From assembly GCF_011745665.1 (NCBI RefSeq), contig NZ_CP050253.1, forward strand, positions 2,269,418 through 2,333,417: DNA of 64,000 bases, written 5' to 3'. This document shows, piece after piece, positions 37,184 to 48,600 of this stretch (the stretch's first letter is position 1; each line of letters starts with the position of its first letter). The notes beneath the pieces were generated by a model that did no database searches, was not told where the DNA came from, and saw only the letters and a list, made by a program, of their open reading frames with translations. The position numbers and the translations under genes are program-made. The stretch is from Zophobihabitans entericus. Its GTDB lineage: Bacteria; Pseudomonadota; Gammaproteobacteria; Enterobacterales; Orbaceae.

Positions 37184-37473
37184 TGAGTCAATTAAATATT
37201 GTAGCTATTTTTACGGTTAAACCTGAATATGACAAAGAATTTCGTGTTGAGTTTAAAAAGATTGTTGAGGCGAGTCGTAAAGAAGCAGGGTGTGTGAGAT
37301 ATGATCTCAATCAGGATACTAAAAATCCATTAGTTTACGTATTTACTGAAAGCTGGGCATCTCAGCAAGCGATTGATGAACATAATGTGACCGAGCATTT
37401 CAAACACTTCAAAGCGTTTATTGATGGTAAATTAGAAGGCCGTCAGTTACATATTTTAAAACAACTTTTCTAA
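37183..37473 (+). CDS. Antibiotic-biosynthesis-monooxygenase domain protein (ABM fold)
   Basis: A 96-residue protein. The frame extends upstream into the preceding gene, but ATG 37183 has AGGAG seven bases away and overlaps the preceding TAA, and the protein then starts with the family's MSQLNIVAIFTVKPEY strand. The ABM fold is shown by VRYDLNQDTKNPLVYVFTESWASQQAIDEH and HFKHFKAFI. Relatives include YgiN quinol monooxygenase and LsrG. Translationally coupled to the DHOD-like gene, so probably acts in the same pathway. Confidence 0.85.
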   Translation: MSQLNIVAIFTVKPEYDKEFRVEFKKIVEASRKEAGCVRYDLNQDTKNPLVYVFTESWASQQAIDEHNVTEHFKHFKAFIDGKLEGRQLHILKQLF

Positions 37474-37483
37474 AGTATTACGC

Positions 37484-37795
37484 GACATAGTCGAGCTTTT
37501 TTTAACTTCTAAGATCTGTGCTGTTATAAGGGCGGACTGCGCCGCCCGGGCGCAATACTTTCTATTATGTTAGCAATTAGCGACTGGGAAGTATTGATTG
37601 ATGGAGAGCGTACCTCATAGGTCTTAGCGAGCCCTCGAGCGGGTGCCTATGGGGTGTGCGGTAGGCCATCAAGTCTCACTGAGTCAGCAACCACACCAAA
37701 GAAGATCACGCCAGCGGGGCGTGCTCCCCGCCTAGCACCATGCTAATACAAACACAGAACAAAATATATTGCATGTGGGCGGCGATGTCCGCCCC
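37484..37795. repeat. Composite palindromic repeat, copy 6 (A, forward C, reverse E-B-C)
   Basis: A (inverted) 37480-37515, C forward 37530-37557, linker shared with copy 5b, E reverse 37600-37675 (with two extra bases, GGGGTGTGCGG), B reverse 37712-37731 and C reverse 37768-37795. Lies between the convergent ABM and cmoB genes. Confidence 0.88.
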
Positions 37796-37828
37796 AAACC
37801 CTGCTAATAACAACACAAAACCAAAAAT

Positions 37829-38797
37829 CTACTTAGTCGCAATAAACACAGCTCGTTTAGGCGCCGGATATCCTTCAATCGTTTTGCTTGCATCATTTGG
37901 ATCTAAAAAGTCCGATAAAGAATCAGACGTCATCCACTCAGTTTTGCGTTGCTCATTCGTTGTTGTAACCGAAACATCGACCACTTTAATGTCTTTAAAG
38001 CCACACTTAGTCAGCCAGTTTTTCATCGCTTCAATAGAAGGAATAAAATAGACATTACGCATCTGGGCATAACGTTCGCCGGGTACCAATACATCATTAA
38101 TATCACCATCAATAATTAATGTTTCAAGCACCAGTTCACCACCCGATACCAGCTGATCTTTCAGTTGAATAAGATGATCAAGTGGCGAACGTCTGTGATA
38201 TAACACACCCATTGAAAAAACGGTATCAAAAGCAGCCAGAGCAGGGAGCTGCTCAATACCAAGTGGTAAGAAATGTGCTCGGGTATCACCACCAAGTAAC
38301 TGACGAATAGCTTCAAACTGACATAAATAGAGTGACATAGGATCAATACCGACAGCCAGTTTTGCTCCGGCTCCAACCATACGCCACAAGTGATAGCCAC
38401 TATTACAGCCCACATCTAAAATTGTTCGCCCGTCCAGCGGTTGAATATGAGGAATAACCCGATCCCATTTCCAGTCAGAACGCCACTCAGTATCAACATG
38501 AAGTCCGTATAAGTGAAAAGGGCCTTTACGCCATGGACTTAACCCTTGTAACACATGAGTCAGGCGTTTTAATTCACCATCAGTTAATGGTTGGGTACTA
38601 TTTACTGTAACACTATGTGTGAGATCAATATTGTCAGGCGAAACAACCGGCAGATTATCCAGACTTTTTAACCATTGACTGTAGCGATGATCATTATTCT
38701 GTGCTTGCCACTGTGCCAGTTGAGCTGGCAGCACTTCAAGCCAGTGACCCAGTTTACCTGTCGCTATTTGTTGATAAAAAGGAGAAAAATCAAACAT
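37829..38797 (-). CDS. cmoB: tRNA U34 carboxymethyltransferase
   Basis: A 322-residue protein of the expected length. Marks are [29 protein letters not shown], the SAM-fold motif [15 protein letters not shown] and [20 protein letters not shown]. CmoB uses carboxy-SAM, made by CmoA, to turn hydroxyuridine 34 into cmo5U in several tRNAs. It lies 32 bp behind cmoA. Confidence 0.96.
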   Translation of the reverse strand: MFDFSPFYQQIATGKLGHWLEVLPAQLAQWQAQNNDHRYSQWLKSLDNLPVVSPDNIDLTHSVTVNSTQPLTDGELKRLTHVLQGLSPWRKGPFHLYGLHVDTEWRSDWKWDRVIPHIQPLDGRTILDVGCNSGYHLWRMVGAGAKLAVGIDPMSLYLCQFEAIRQLLGGDTRAHFLPLGIEQLPALAAFDTVFSMGVLYHRRSPLDHLIQLKDQLVSGGELVLETLIIDGDINDVLVPGERYAQMRNVYFIPSIEAMKNWLTKCGFKDIKVVDVSVTTTNEQRKTEWMTSDSLSDFLDPNDASKTIEGYPAPKRAVFIATK

Positions 38798-38829
38798 AGT
38801 ATTCCTTTATTATAGTTACTTAATGGTAA

Positions 38830-39555
<726 letters not shown>

Positions 39556-39564
39556 TTAACTTAA

Positions 39565-40071
39565 TTAGTAATGAATCCAACCACGTATTGATGAATCACC
39601 TTTTATTTTAATTGATGATGGTGGTTCGACAAAAATATAGTCAATACGATTATCTACTTTAGAAACCTGATAAGCAGATAATGTTTGACGGCCAGGTTTA
39701 GAAGAAGCATTACCATAAACCACCATTTCTAAATACATCGGTTTTCTGGAAAGGTTAATCACTAAAGCTTTATCAAGGCTTAAACCAAGTCTTGGTGCAA
39801 TTTCAGCAACACGCCCATTTGGCAGGGTAATCTCAGTTGGGTAAACTGTGACAAATCGACTATATTCTTTGCTGCCTTCAGTTTCTCCAAAGATATACAC
39901 TTCAGTCTTAAGTAAATGACCGCCAAAGACAGAGATAAAGAAGATGATTAACCATGCATAATAGCGTTTTTTAGAAGAGACGATGTGACGCCGTAACATA
40001 AAAACAATCAAGGATGGAACAGAAAGTGCGAAGATAACTAGCACGGTATAAAATGTATTTACTGAAATCAT
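39565..40071 (-). CDS. Hypothetical membrane-anchored protein upstream of cmoA
   Basis: A 168-residue protein with two N-terminal hydrophobic helices (about residues 6-26 and 38-54) and a C-terminal domain of ~110 residues, probably periplasmic, with predicted beta strands. I recognise no family. It ends 15 bp before cmoA and may be co-transcribed with it, though no functional link to tRNA modification is apparent. Confidence 0.65.
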   Translation of the reverse strand: MISVNTFYTVLVIFALSVPSLIVFMLRRHIVSSKKRYYAWLIIFFISVFGGHLLKTEVYIFGETEGSKEYSRFVTVYPTEITLPNGRVAEIAPRLGLSLDKALVINLSRKPMYLEMVVYGNASSKPGRQTLSAYQVSKVDNRIDYIFVEPPSSIKIKGDSSIRGWIHY

Positions 40072-40192
40072 ATTCTTCTATATATTCTATGGGTTTAATA
40101 AAGTGAAGCATTATAGCATTCAGAAACGCTAAAAACACTAGGCGAATGCTATTTCGATGAGTTGGTACTGTTTTTATTAGTAGAGAGTTTAA

Positions 40193-41347
40193 ATGGGTCT
40201 GTTTTTTGTTATTGCGGTTGTCTTAAGTTTTGTCATTGCTGTTTATATTGGATGCCGACTACTGGCTATTTTCAACTACAGTCAATCAGGCTATTTTTCA
40301 TCTTTACCTAAGAAGATTTTCTGGGTTGTTATTATTCTTGCCAGTTTATCCTTCATTTTAACCCGAATTTTTGCAAAACCAGATGATTACTGGTTTCCAT
40401 TACTAAGTAACTATATTTTCTCATTTGTTTTATGTCTGTTTTTTACCTGTATACTTTTTGATATCTTTTTTGTACTGCGTTATGCCTTTACACGTCAACG
40501 CCTAAAACCAAAACGTAAGATTAAAATGGCATACTTAGTGATTGCTATTGGCATGTTTGCTATTGGTTTACATTCAGCCAGCAGTCCAAGAACTATTATT
40601 TATGATATTACAATAGATAAACCTGCACTGGTAAAAGATTTACGTATCGTTCAGTTATCTGATATTCACGTGAGCGAGACAACCAGCCCTGAATCAATCA
40701 AAGAGTTAGTTAATAAAGTGAATTCCCTAAATGCGGACTTTATTTTTATAACTGGTGATACATTGGATATGGCTTTATTTCCATATCTGGAAAAAGGACT
40801 GCCAGCAATATTGGCCACTTTAAAATCTACTTATGGCACAATCGTTATTTTTGGTAATCACGAACATTACGGCACAAGATTAGTGACAGAAAAGAATACT
40901 CTTGATGATATTACAAAAGCATTTGAAGACTCGAATATGTTGGTTTTGCGTGATCAGGTTAAATACTATCCGGAACTGGGTATTTCTTTAATTGGACGGG
41001 ATGATTATGTGGTACCACAATTAGGCAGAACTCGTTTAGAACTTAATGATTTAATCACTCAGGTTGATACTGCAAAACCTGTTTTATTACTCGACCATCA
41101 ACCACGCTTTTTACCAGAGGCTGCACGTGCAGGTGTTGATGTAATGTATTCGGGGCACACTCATGCCGGGCAAGTCTTCCCAATGAATTTACTCGTTGAA
41201 ATGATGTATGATAACGCCTGGGGTCAATATATGATCGGCAATCATTTCACCAGTATTGTCAGCAGCGGTTATGGCTTATGGGGACCTCCGATTCGCTTGC
41301 TTACTCAAGCTGAAATTGTTGTTACTGACATTCACTTTCAACAATAG
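40193..41347 (+). CDS. Membrane metallophosphoesterase (calcineurin-like, YkuE/YaeI type)
   Basis: A 384-residue protein. The first ~140 residues hold about four hydrophobic helices; the rest is a calcineurin-like domain with the metal ligands QLSDIHV, ITGDTLD, FGNHEHYG, LLDHQPRF and YSGHTHAGQVFP. Related to YaeI/YkuE enzymes that act on phosphodiesters at or outside the membrane. Substrate unknown. Followed 41 bp later by rnd. Confidence 0.88.
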   Translation: MGLFFVIAVVLSFVIAVYIGCRLLAIFNYSQSGYFSSLPKKIFWVVIILASLSFILTRIFAKPDDYWFPLLSNYIFSFVLCLFFTCILFDIFFVLRYAFTRQRLKPKRKIKMAYLVIAIGMFAIGLHSASSPRTIIYDITIDKPALVKDLRIVQLSDIHVSETTSPESIKELVNKVNSLNADFIFITGDTLDMALFPYLEKGLPAILATLKSTYGTIVIFGNHEHYGTRLVTEKNTLDDITKAFEDSNMLVLRDQVKYYPELGISLIGRDDYVVPQLGRTRLELNDLITQVDTAKPVLLLDHQPRFLPEAARAGVDVMYSGHTHAGQVFPMNLLVEMMYDNAWGQYMIGNHFTSIVSSGYGLWGPPIRLLTQAEIVVTDIHFQQ

Positions 41348-41388
41348 TCTATTTATATAAAAGTATAAGAAAAACAGGGTAGGATATT

Positions 41389-42471
41389 TTGAATTACCAA
41401 TTAGTCACCACAGATAGTGAACTGGTCACGTTTTGTGAAAAAATTAAGAACAGCCAGCAGCTTGCTTTAGATACTGAATTTGTCAGAACCCGGACTTATT
41501 ATCCCCGTCTGGGACTAATTCAGGTGTATAACGCTCAGCATCTGGCTTTGATCGATCCTTTAAATATCCAGAACTGGCAGTGTTTTACTGATATTTTAAA
41601 ATCAGCAGAAAGCCAGAAGTACTTTCACGCCTGTAGTGAAGACCTTGATGTTTTTATGCATGAGTTCAATTTTATTCCACAACCCTTGCTGGATAGTCAG
41701 GTTGTCGCTGCATTTTTAGATAATCCAATTAGTAGTGGTTATGCGACTTTAGTCAATAAATATTTGGGTGTTGAACTTGATAAGAGTGAAACACGCACTG
41801 ATTGGTTATTACGCCCATTGACGGATAAACAGTGTCATTATGCAGCTGCAGATGTTTATTATTTAATTCCGTTAATGGATAAGCTTATTGCTCAGATTAA
41901 TGCAAAAGGATGGCTGGCTGCAGCTTATGAGGATTGTCAGTTATCAATTACCCGTAAAAAACAGGTTCTGGCGTCGGCTGATGCGTATTTAGTGATTAAA
42001 AATGCCTGGCAATTAAAGACTGAAGCCTTAAGTTATCTGAAAAGACTTGCTCAGTGGCGTTTAAATTATGCAAGGCAACATGATATTGCTGTGAATTTTA
42101 TTGTCCATGAAGAAGTATTATGGAAAATTGCAAAATATAAACCAACTTCTTTAGCTGAGCTTGAGTCACTGGGGATGCGCGGTAAAGAGATTCGTTTATA
42201 TGGACAGATTATTTTAGATTTTCTCAAAGAACCACTAACAGAGATGGTTGAGCCAATTAGACAAGTTATTGATTATCCTGATTATAAGAAGATCGCAACC
42301 CATATTAAGCAACAAGCAGAAATAGTTGCTAAAGATGCTGATTTAAGCCCGGAACTTATTGTTTCCCGCCGTCAGATTAACCAGTATGTTAAATGGCTAA
42401 ATAAAGAAGAAGCTGAACAGCCAGAGCTGCTAAGTGGGTGGCGTGGAGAGCTGCTAAAGGGAAGGCTATAA
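41389..42471 (+). CDS. rnd: Ribonuclease D
   Basis: A 360-residue exoribonuclease. The DEDDy domain shows ALDTEFVRTRTYYPRLGLIQV, DVFMHEF...PLLDSQVVAAFL and YAAADVYYLIPL; an HRDC domain follows (LKRLAQWRLNYARQHDIAVNFIV...LGMRGKEIRLYG). It trims the 3' ends of tRNA precursors. The start is TTG 41389 behind AGGA; E. coli rnd also uses UUG, so this weak start seems conserved. Confidence 0.94.
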   Translation: MNYQLVTTDSELVTFCEKIKNSQQLALDTEFVRTRTYYPRLGLIQVYNAQHLALIDPLNIQNWQCFTDILKSAESQKYFHACSEDLDVFMHEFNFIPQPLLDSQVVAAFLDNPISSGYATLVNKYLGVELDKSETRTDWLLRPLTDKQCHYAAADVYYLIPLMDKLIAQINAKGWLAAAYEDCQLSITRKKQVLASADAYLVIKNAWQLKTEALSYLKRLAQWRLNYARQHDIAVNFIVHEEVLWKIAKYKPTSLAELESLGMRGKEIRLYGQIILDFLKEPLTEMVEPIRQVIDYPDYKKIATHIKQQAEIVAKDADLSPELIVSRRQINQYVKWLNKEEAEQPELLSGWRGELLKGRL

Positions 42472-42519
42472 GGGGATTTCTTGTAATTAATGGTTCCTGT
42501 GTGGTTATAAGCAGGGTAT

Positions 42520-42700
42520 TTGGCGGGGAGCACGCCCCGCTGGCGTGTATCGTTTTATCGGTATGTCTGTTTGTCGGCGATACACCCTCGAAAATGTTTC
42601 TTATACCATGCGAATACCAGCATTAAACTTAAACTTGCGCGCTGCTCTACTGAAGACACAGAAAAACATGATTGCGCCCGGGTGGCGCAGTGCGCCCAAA
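42520..42700. repeat. Composite palindromic repeat, copy 7 (forward B and decayed D, reverse C)
   Basis: B 42521-42546 is intact (GGCGGGGAGCACGCCCCGC). D at 42572-42600 (GTCGGCGATACACCCTCG) has lost pairing. Reverse C at 42670-42699 is altered. E is absent. Appears to be an older, eroded copy between the convergent rnd and AlkD-like genes. Confidence 0.8.
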
Positions 42701-42719
42701 AACTTTATTTCATATAGAA

Positions 42720-43403
42720 CTATTTTTCTTCCGGGGTAAGTTTTTCTATGGAATATCTCAGCATGGTTCTTGGCATATCTTTGTAATGCTGATTTAAGAA
42801 ATGAATGAGTTCATCTTTATTACATTTACCCATTTCTCTTAGCATCCAGCCCGTTGCTTTATGCATAAGGTCATGTTTATCACTCAGTAACTGACTGGAT
42901 AGAGTGATAATATCAGTAAAATCATTATTCTTAATAAAGGTATAACAAGAAACAACTGCAATACGACGTTCCCATAGATTGATGCTTTTAGATAATCGAT
43001 AAAGGATGGAACGTTCTCTTGAATCTTTGAGATGTTCTCCAACAATGAACCGACAACTTAAATCAACCAGATCCCAGTTATTGATGTGTTGGGTATGAGC
43101 TAGGTAAAAATCATAGATGATTTGACGATAAGCTGAATCCGCTTTTTTATATTGCTCAACCAGAATTAGCAGGGCACAAAGACGGATCTCATGATAGGGA
43201 CTGGCTAAAAGCTGGGTAACTTCAGCAAGTGTTAATGACAGGTATTTTTTAGCCGTTTTTCTGATATCAGGAACAACAACACCTAAAAACAGATCGCCTT
43301 CTCCATATTCTCCTTTACCGGTTTTAAAGAAACGCGGTAACTGGATCTTCTTTTCTGGATCAGAAAGCCGGGTGAGCTCAGTTTCCATCTGTTTTAGTAT
43401 CAT
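42720..43403 (-). CDS. DNA alkylation repair protein (AlkD-like HEAT-repeat glycosylase)
   Basis: A 227-residue all-helical protein. The N-terminal FFKTGKGEYGEGDLFLGVVVPDIRKTAKKY and the helical repeats with HEIRLCALLILVEQYKK, INNWDLVDLS and LWERRIAVVSCYTFIKN are hallmarks of the AlkD family, which removes bulky or cationic alkyl bases. WDLVD and the WERR motif include the residues that line the base-binding cleft. It lies 23 bp behind sulA, and could be read from the same SOS promoter. Confidence 0.9.
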   Translation of the reverse strand: MILKQMETELTRLSDPEKKIQLPRFFKTGKGEYGEGDLFLGVVVPDIRKTAKKYLSLTLAEVTQLLASPYHEIRLCALLILVEQYKKADSAYRQIIYDFYLAHTQHINNWDLVDLSCRFIVGEHLKDSRERSILYRLSKSINLWERRIAVVSCYTFIKNNDFTDIITLSSQLLSDKHDLMHKATGWMLREMGKCNKDELIHFLNQHYKDMPRTMLRYSIEKLTPEEK

Positions 43404-43425
43404 AAGTATTTAGTATTATAAATAA

Positions 43426-43890
43426 TTAATGTAACTGATTAAGTTGTTTAGACATCGTCATGAAGTCATGATAATTCATGTAATCATCATTAACTAAAAA
43501 TAAATGTGTTCCACTTGCTTTAACTGCAATTTGCAGACGCTGTTTTTCACTGTCAGTTAAATCATTAGCACAAGCAACAATATAACTTGAAGTGCAGGCT
43601 AGTAATGCTTTTTCAATTACATCAACCATTTTTTGTGCCGGAATATAAGGTAACTGTACAACTTTAGATTCTGCCAGACCAGCATATTGAATCCAGCTAC
43701 GTGCAAGCATAGGACGAGAAGATAACCATAATTGCCATTTATGCTGTTGATCTAACAGACGAAGTAAAGGTAATTGTTGTTGTAATACTTGTTGTAGTGG
43801 AGAGTCAAAAGCCACGGTATTAAGTTGTTCGCTTTGTGCGACGTGAATTTGACCTGATTTGATGATACGATTTGTTTTTAGATTTTGCAT
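43426..43890 (-). CDS. sulA: SulA, SOS-induced cell division inhibitor
   Basis: A 154-residue protein of the SulA/RecA-like fold. The core WQLWLSSRPMLARSWIQYAGLAESKVVQLPYI, LLACTSSYIVACA and the GTHLFLVNDDYMNYH end are SulA-like, slightly shorter than E. coli's 169. SulA blocks FtsZ assembly during DNA damage. Two overlapping LexA boxes lie just upstream, which supports the assignment. Confidence 0.88.
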   Translation of the reverse strand: MQNLKTNRIIKSGQIHVAQSEQLNTVAFDSPLQQVLQQQLPLLRLLDQQHKWQLWLSSRPMLARSWIQYAGLAESKVVQLPYIPAQKMVDVIEKALLACTSSYIVACANDLTDSEKQRLQIAVKASGTHLFLVNDDYMNYHDFMTMSKQLNQLH

Positions 43891-43905
43891 AACTCACCCG
43901 AATTA

Positions 43906-43936
43906 CTGTATTAACATACAGTGTATATTAATACAG
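43906..43936 (-). promoter_or_regulatory. Two overlapping LexA boxes before sulA
   Basis: CTGTATTAACATACAG (43906-43921), a perfect CTGT-N8-ACAG site, shares its last base with GTGTATATTAATACAG (43921-43936), which has one mismatch. They begin 16 bp upstream of the sulA start and would give tight SOS repression. Confidence 0.93.
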
Positions 43937-43994
43937 TATTTTGGGTTTGTAAAATATTATTTTATTTAATCTATTTTATTGTCAAATTAAACTT

Positions 43995-45566
43995 TTAAAA
44001 ATTACCAATAACTTTAAAGAAACGCTGTGCTGTAACAGGTTCACCATTAATTTCAGCTTTAGGATTATTTCTGGAATATTCAAGCTGAGAATAAACTCCC
44101 GCTTTATATTCGTCATTAGAGAAGTCCACCACATTAAATACCGGGGAACGAGCCAGGAACATCGTTAAATATTGCAGAGTCTGATGCGCCTCCTGAATAT
44201 CGTTGGATGAAACTTCTGGTGCATTTGAATTTTCAATTTGTGCAATCGAATAAGCCAGTACATCAAACGGAACACTTAAATTAAATTTAAAATCATCAAC
44301 ATTTTCTTCTTCAACGCTCGAGAGGCTAAAGCCATCAGACACATCAACATCAGATAGATTCATAAACAGGCTAAAATCCATAGTGCCTTGAGTATTAGTC
44401 CAGGACACATTTTCCAGATTAAAGGTAACATGTTCAAATTTAGATGCATCAAATGTCTCATCATAATAGCCGGTTAACTGATTCATCAAAGAATTGCTGA
44501 AAGTTTTAAGTGGTAAATTGACATAGGAGAATTTCATCTCACCACGGCCAAGCAATTGCATATCTTGTTTCCATTGGTCAAGATTAAATGATAAGTCACC
44601 ATAAATATTAACATTATCATTAGAATAGTTATTGCTGGTAAGTTGAATACTATTTAGTGTAGTTTCGTTATCTTCTGATAAGACATTTAACTGCTCGATA
44701 TTAATCAGGTTATTATTAGTAAAACCTATTGCATTAATCCCATCAGCAATACTGAACCCCATTGTATAGGTAATGCCTTTAAGCTCCGTATCATAAGCAC
44801 GGTAACCTCTGTTATCACTAATAGTCAAAGAATCTACAGTGACTTTACCATCAACGCCTTGTTGATCTTTTTGAGGGATAACATTAAGAGTAAAATTCCT
44901 CACATCAAAGCCTAAATCATCTTTTTGCATAATCAATTTATCCATCTGGTAATTTAGAGTAGATTGAGTAAATTGTTTATCGGTAAAAAAGTATAAATTG
45001 GTTGCTGAAATATCTACGTGATCGACATCATGTTCTGTTCCGCCATCTTTTTCTTTATTATAAACAAGAGGTTGGGAATTAACGTTTAACTCCATATTTT
45101 CACTGTAATCGACGACCAGACCTGCAATTAACTGCGGTTCAAGATTAGAAACGGTTTCATCTTGTTTAATTGTATATTCAGCGCCAGCTAATTTAGGCAT
45201 TAAGCTAAATGATTTTAGACGGTTAAGTGGGAAAGGGCCGTGATAAATAGTCACAGTATCATCAAAGATCACTTTATTAATCGGAATAGATGATGGCTCA
45301 AAGAAACCTTCATAAATTTCAGCCTCAGTACGAGGCTTTATAATCTCTGCTTTTAAATGAAAAGAGGTAGAAAAAACACCTTTTTCATAATCTGTATACG
45401 AAAGTTGTAAATCAAAATAATTTTGCTGACTATTAACAACTGTTTCAAATTGATTGAGTTTACGATCAATTTTTTCCTCGATCATATTACCTGTATACCA
45501 TGATGCACCAATCCACGCACATCCAAGTACTGCAATAACACCAATAGCTATAACGCTTTTTTTCAT
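43995..45566 (-). CDS. ydgA: YdgA-family protein (DUF945)
   Basis: A 523-residue protein with an N-terminal hydrophobic signal or anchor (residues ~4-24) and a start MKKSVIAIGVIAVLGCAWIGASWYTGNMIEEKI typical of YdgA. The remainder is a long beta-rich, Asn/Asp-rich region of the DUF945 type, with YDYE and GFSLSSVE-like segments. Located in the inner membrane or periplasm; function not established. Single gene. Confidence 0.85.
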   Translation of the reverse strand: MKKSVIAIGVIAVLGCAWIGASWYTGNMIEEKIDRKLNQFETVVNSQQNYFDLQLSYTDYEKGVFSTSFHLKAEIIKPRTEAEIYEGFFEPSSIPINKVIFDDTVTIYHGPFPLNRLKSFSLMPKLAGAEYTIKQDETVSNLEPQLIAGLVVDYSENMELNVNSQPLVYNKEKDGGTEHDVDHVDISATNLYFFTDKQFTQSTLNYQMDKLIMQKDDLGFDVRNFTLNVIPQKDQQGVDGKVTVDSLTISDNRGYRAYDTELKGITYTMGFSIADGINAIGFTNNNLINIEQLNVLSEDNETTLNSIQLTSNNYSNDNVNIYGDLSFNLDQWKQDMQLLGRGEMKFSYVNLPLKTFSNSLMNQLTGYYDETFDASKFEHVTFNLENVSWTNTQGTMDFSLFMNLSDVDVSDGFSLSSVEEENVDDFKFNLSVPFDVLAYSIAQIENSNAPEVSSNDIQEAHQTLQYLTMFLARSPVFNVVDFSNDEYKAGVYSQLEYSRNNPKAEINGEPVTAQRFFKVIGNF

Positions 45567-45651
45567 GTTTAATTATTCCTATTTACTGAGTGTTTACATT
45601 GAGTCTCAATGTAATTTAATCTTATTGTAGCTAAATTTTTTACGCTTAACA

Positions 45652-48600
45652 TTACCAACTATGTTGGCTAAAATCATCAAGCAAATTACGAATATATTGA
45701 ATTCTGTCCATTCGTTCTAAATTTTCTTTCTGTAGCTTTAAGCGATTTGGTCCATCTAAACGGAAAAGTTTAGGTGACTTCTGAATCTGACTGATTAAAT
45801 AATCCGGTGAAACACGATTTTTGTCACCAAATTCAATAAATCCGCCTTTTTCACTAAACTCAATTTTAGTAATGCCTAGTTTTTGAGCCTGCTGACGTAG
45901 TTCTGTGGTTTCCAGCAGGAAACGCACCGGATCAGGTAACAGTCCAAAGCGATCAATCATTTCAACTTTGATCTCATTGATCTCCTGTTCATTATCAGTA
46001 CTGGCAATACGTTTATATAGAGATAAACGAGTATTAACATCTGGAATAAAGTTATCAGGAATAAGAGTCGGTAGACGTAGTTCAAGCTCTGTTTGATTAC
46101 TGCTAAGTAGTGATTCAAGTGAGGGCTCTTTACCATCTTTTAGTGACTGTACAGCGTCTTCCAGTAGTTCCATATAAAGTGTAAAACCAATAGTTTCTAT
46201 TTGGCCACTTTGGTCTTCACCTAATAGTTCACCGGCACCACGAATTTCAAGGTCGTGAGTGGCAAGCGCAAAACCTGCGCCTAAATCCTCAAGTGAGGCA
46301 ATCGCATCAAGACGCTTTTTAGCGTCTGCTGTCATCGCTTTTGGTGGTGGTGTTAACAGATAAGCATAAGCCTGATGGTAAGAGCGCCCGACACGCCCAC
46401 GTAATTGATGCAACTGTGCCAGACCAAATTTATCGGCACGTTCGATAATAATAGTATTGGCATTAGGTACGTCAATACCGGTTTCAATAATCGTAGTGCA
46501 GATTAGTACATTAAACTTTTGATGATGAAAGTCGTTCATCACACGTTCCAGATCGCGCTCATGCATCTGACCATGCCCGATTGCCAGACGAGCTTCAGGC
46601 ACCAGCTCAGCAATCTTAGCACGCGTTTTTTCAATGTTTTCAACATCATTATGCAGATAGTAGACCTGACCACCACGTAAAATTTCACGTAGTATAGCTT
46701 CGCGAATGACTAACTTTTCATACTCTCTGACAAAGGTTTTTACAGCTAAGCGACGAGCGGGTGGAGTTGCAATAATAGACAAGTCACGCATGCCACTCAT
46801 CGCCATATTAAGCGTTCGCGGAATTGGGGTGGCGGTTAATGTTAAAATATCAACGTCAGCTCGCATGGCTTTAATTCGTTCTTTCTGACGCACACCAAAA
46901 CGGTGCTCTTCATCAACAATTAATAGGCCAAGATCTTTCCATTTAACGTCTGTTTGCAGCAGTTTATGTGTTCCGACCACAATATCAACTTTACCTTCAG
47001 TCACATCTTTTAAAATTGCCTGTTGTTCTTTAGCCGTTTTAAAGCGTGATAACACTTCAATTCTGACTGGCCAGTTGGCAAAGCGATCTCTAAAGTTTTC
47101 AAAATGTTGCTGAGCAAGCAGGGTGGTTGGCACTAAAATTGCCACTTGTTTATGGTTGATAACGGCTAAGAAAGTTGCTCGCATAGCTACTTCCGTTTTG
47201 CCAAATCCGACATCACCACAAACCAGTCGATCCATGGCTTTAGGTTCATGCATATCACCAAGTACTGCCGCAATTGCACTTTGCTGGTCCTCGGTAATTT
47301 GATAAGGGAATGACTGACAGAATTGTTCGTACTGTTCACGATCTTGTTTAAATTCAAACCCGGGTTTTGCTTCACGCTGTGCGTAAATATCTAACAGTTC
47401 AGCAGCAACATCTCTTACTTTTTCGGCCGCTTTTTGTCTTGCCCGACTCCAGGTATCAGTACCCAGTTTATGTAGTGGTGCATTTTCTTCATCACCACCC
47501 GAATAGCGACTGATCAGATTCAGTGATGATACTGGCACATATAATTTAGTATCGTTGGCATAGCTTAAAATCAGGTATTCAGCAGTAATTCCGCCAGCTT
47601 CAAGTGTTGTTAAACCAATATAGCGCCCGACACCATGTTCAAGATGCACAACCGGTTTACCGGGAGTCAGCTCCGCCAGACTGCGAATCAATGTATCTGT
47701 ATTAATAACTTGTTTATTATCTTTCTTACGACGAATAATACGCTGACCAAGCAGATCATTTTCACTTATTAATGCCAGTTGCTGACGATTATCGATAAAT
47801 CCTTGTTCAGCCATACCAAGCATTAAATAGAAACGCTCATCACTATTGATTTGTGATAAAGACTGAATGATTGTTGGACGAATTTTTATACGTTGCAGAA
47901 GATCTTGTAAGGCTTCACGACGTCCTTCTGATTCGACTGAAAAAACAATCTTACCAGTAAAACTTTCAGCAAATTGGCGGAACTGATGAAAAGGCTCTTT
48001 GTGTTGATGCTGAAGGGAAATATCGGGCAGAGCCTGAAAATCTAAATTCGTTTGCTGGCTCTTTTTACGAGCAAAAGCTTCAGCTGAAAGTTGTATACGT
48101 GGATAATGTTTAAATGAGGCATAGATCTCATCAACTTTACACCAAATCACTTCTGGTGAAAGTAACGGACGCATAGGATCCACTTTACGGCTTTCATAGC
48201 GCTGACCAATATCTTGCCAGTATTTTTCTGCTGCGGTCTGAATATTTGCGGTGTTTACGACTAAAGTATTTTGTGGCAGATAGCTAAATAACGGGGCAAG
48301 TGGCTCTTTAAAAAAGAGTGCCTGCCAGTATTCGATTCCAGTTGGTAAAATATTTTTACTGACCTGCTGATAGATACTTTCCGGTTCACGGCGTACATCA
48401 AATTGTTCACGCCACTGGCTACGAAACAGTTCAATAGCCTCTTTATCAAATGGAAATTCATGAGCTGGTAATAACTGTACTTCGTTTATTTCGCTAATCG
48501 TTCTTTGTGTTTCAATATCAAAAGTACGAATACTATCAATCTCATCATCAAAGAAGTCTAAACGATAGGGCGCTTGACTCCCCATAGGATAAATATCGAG

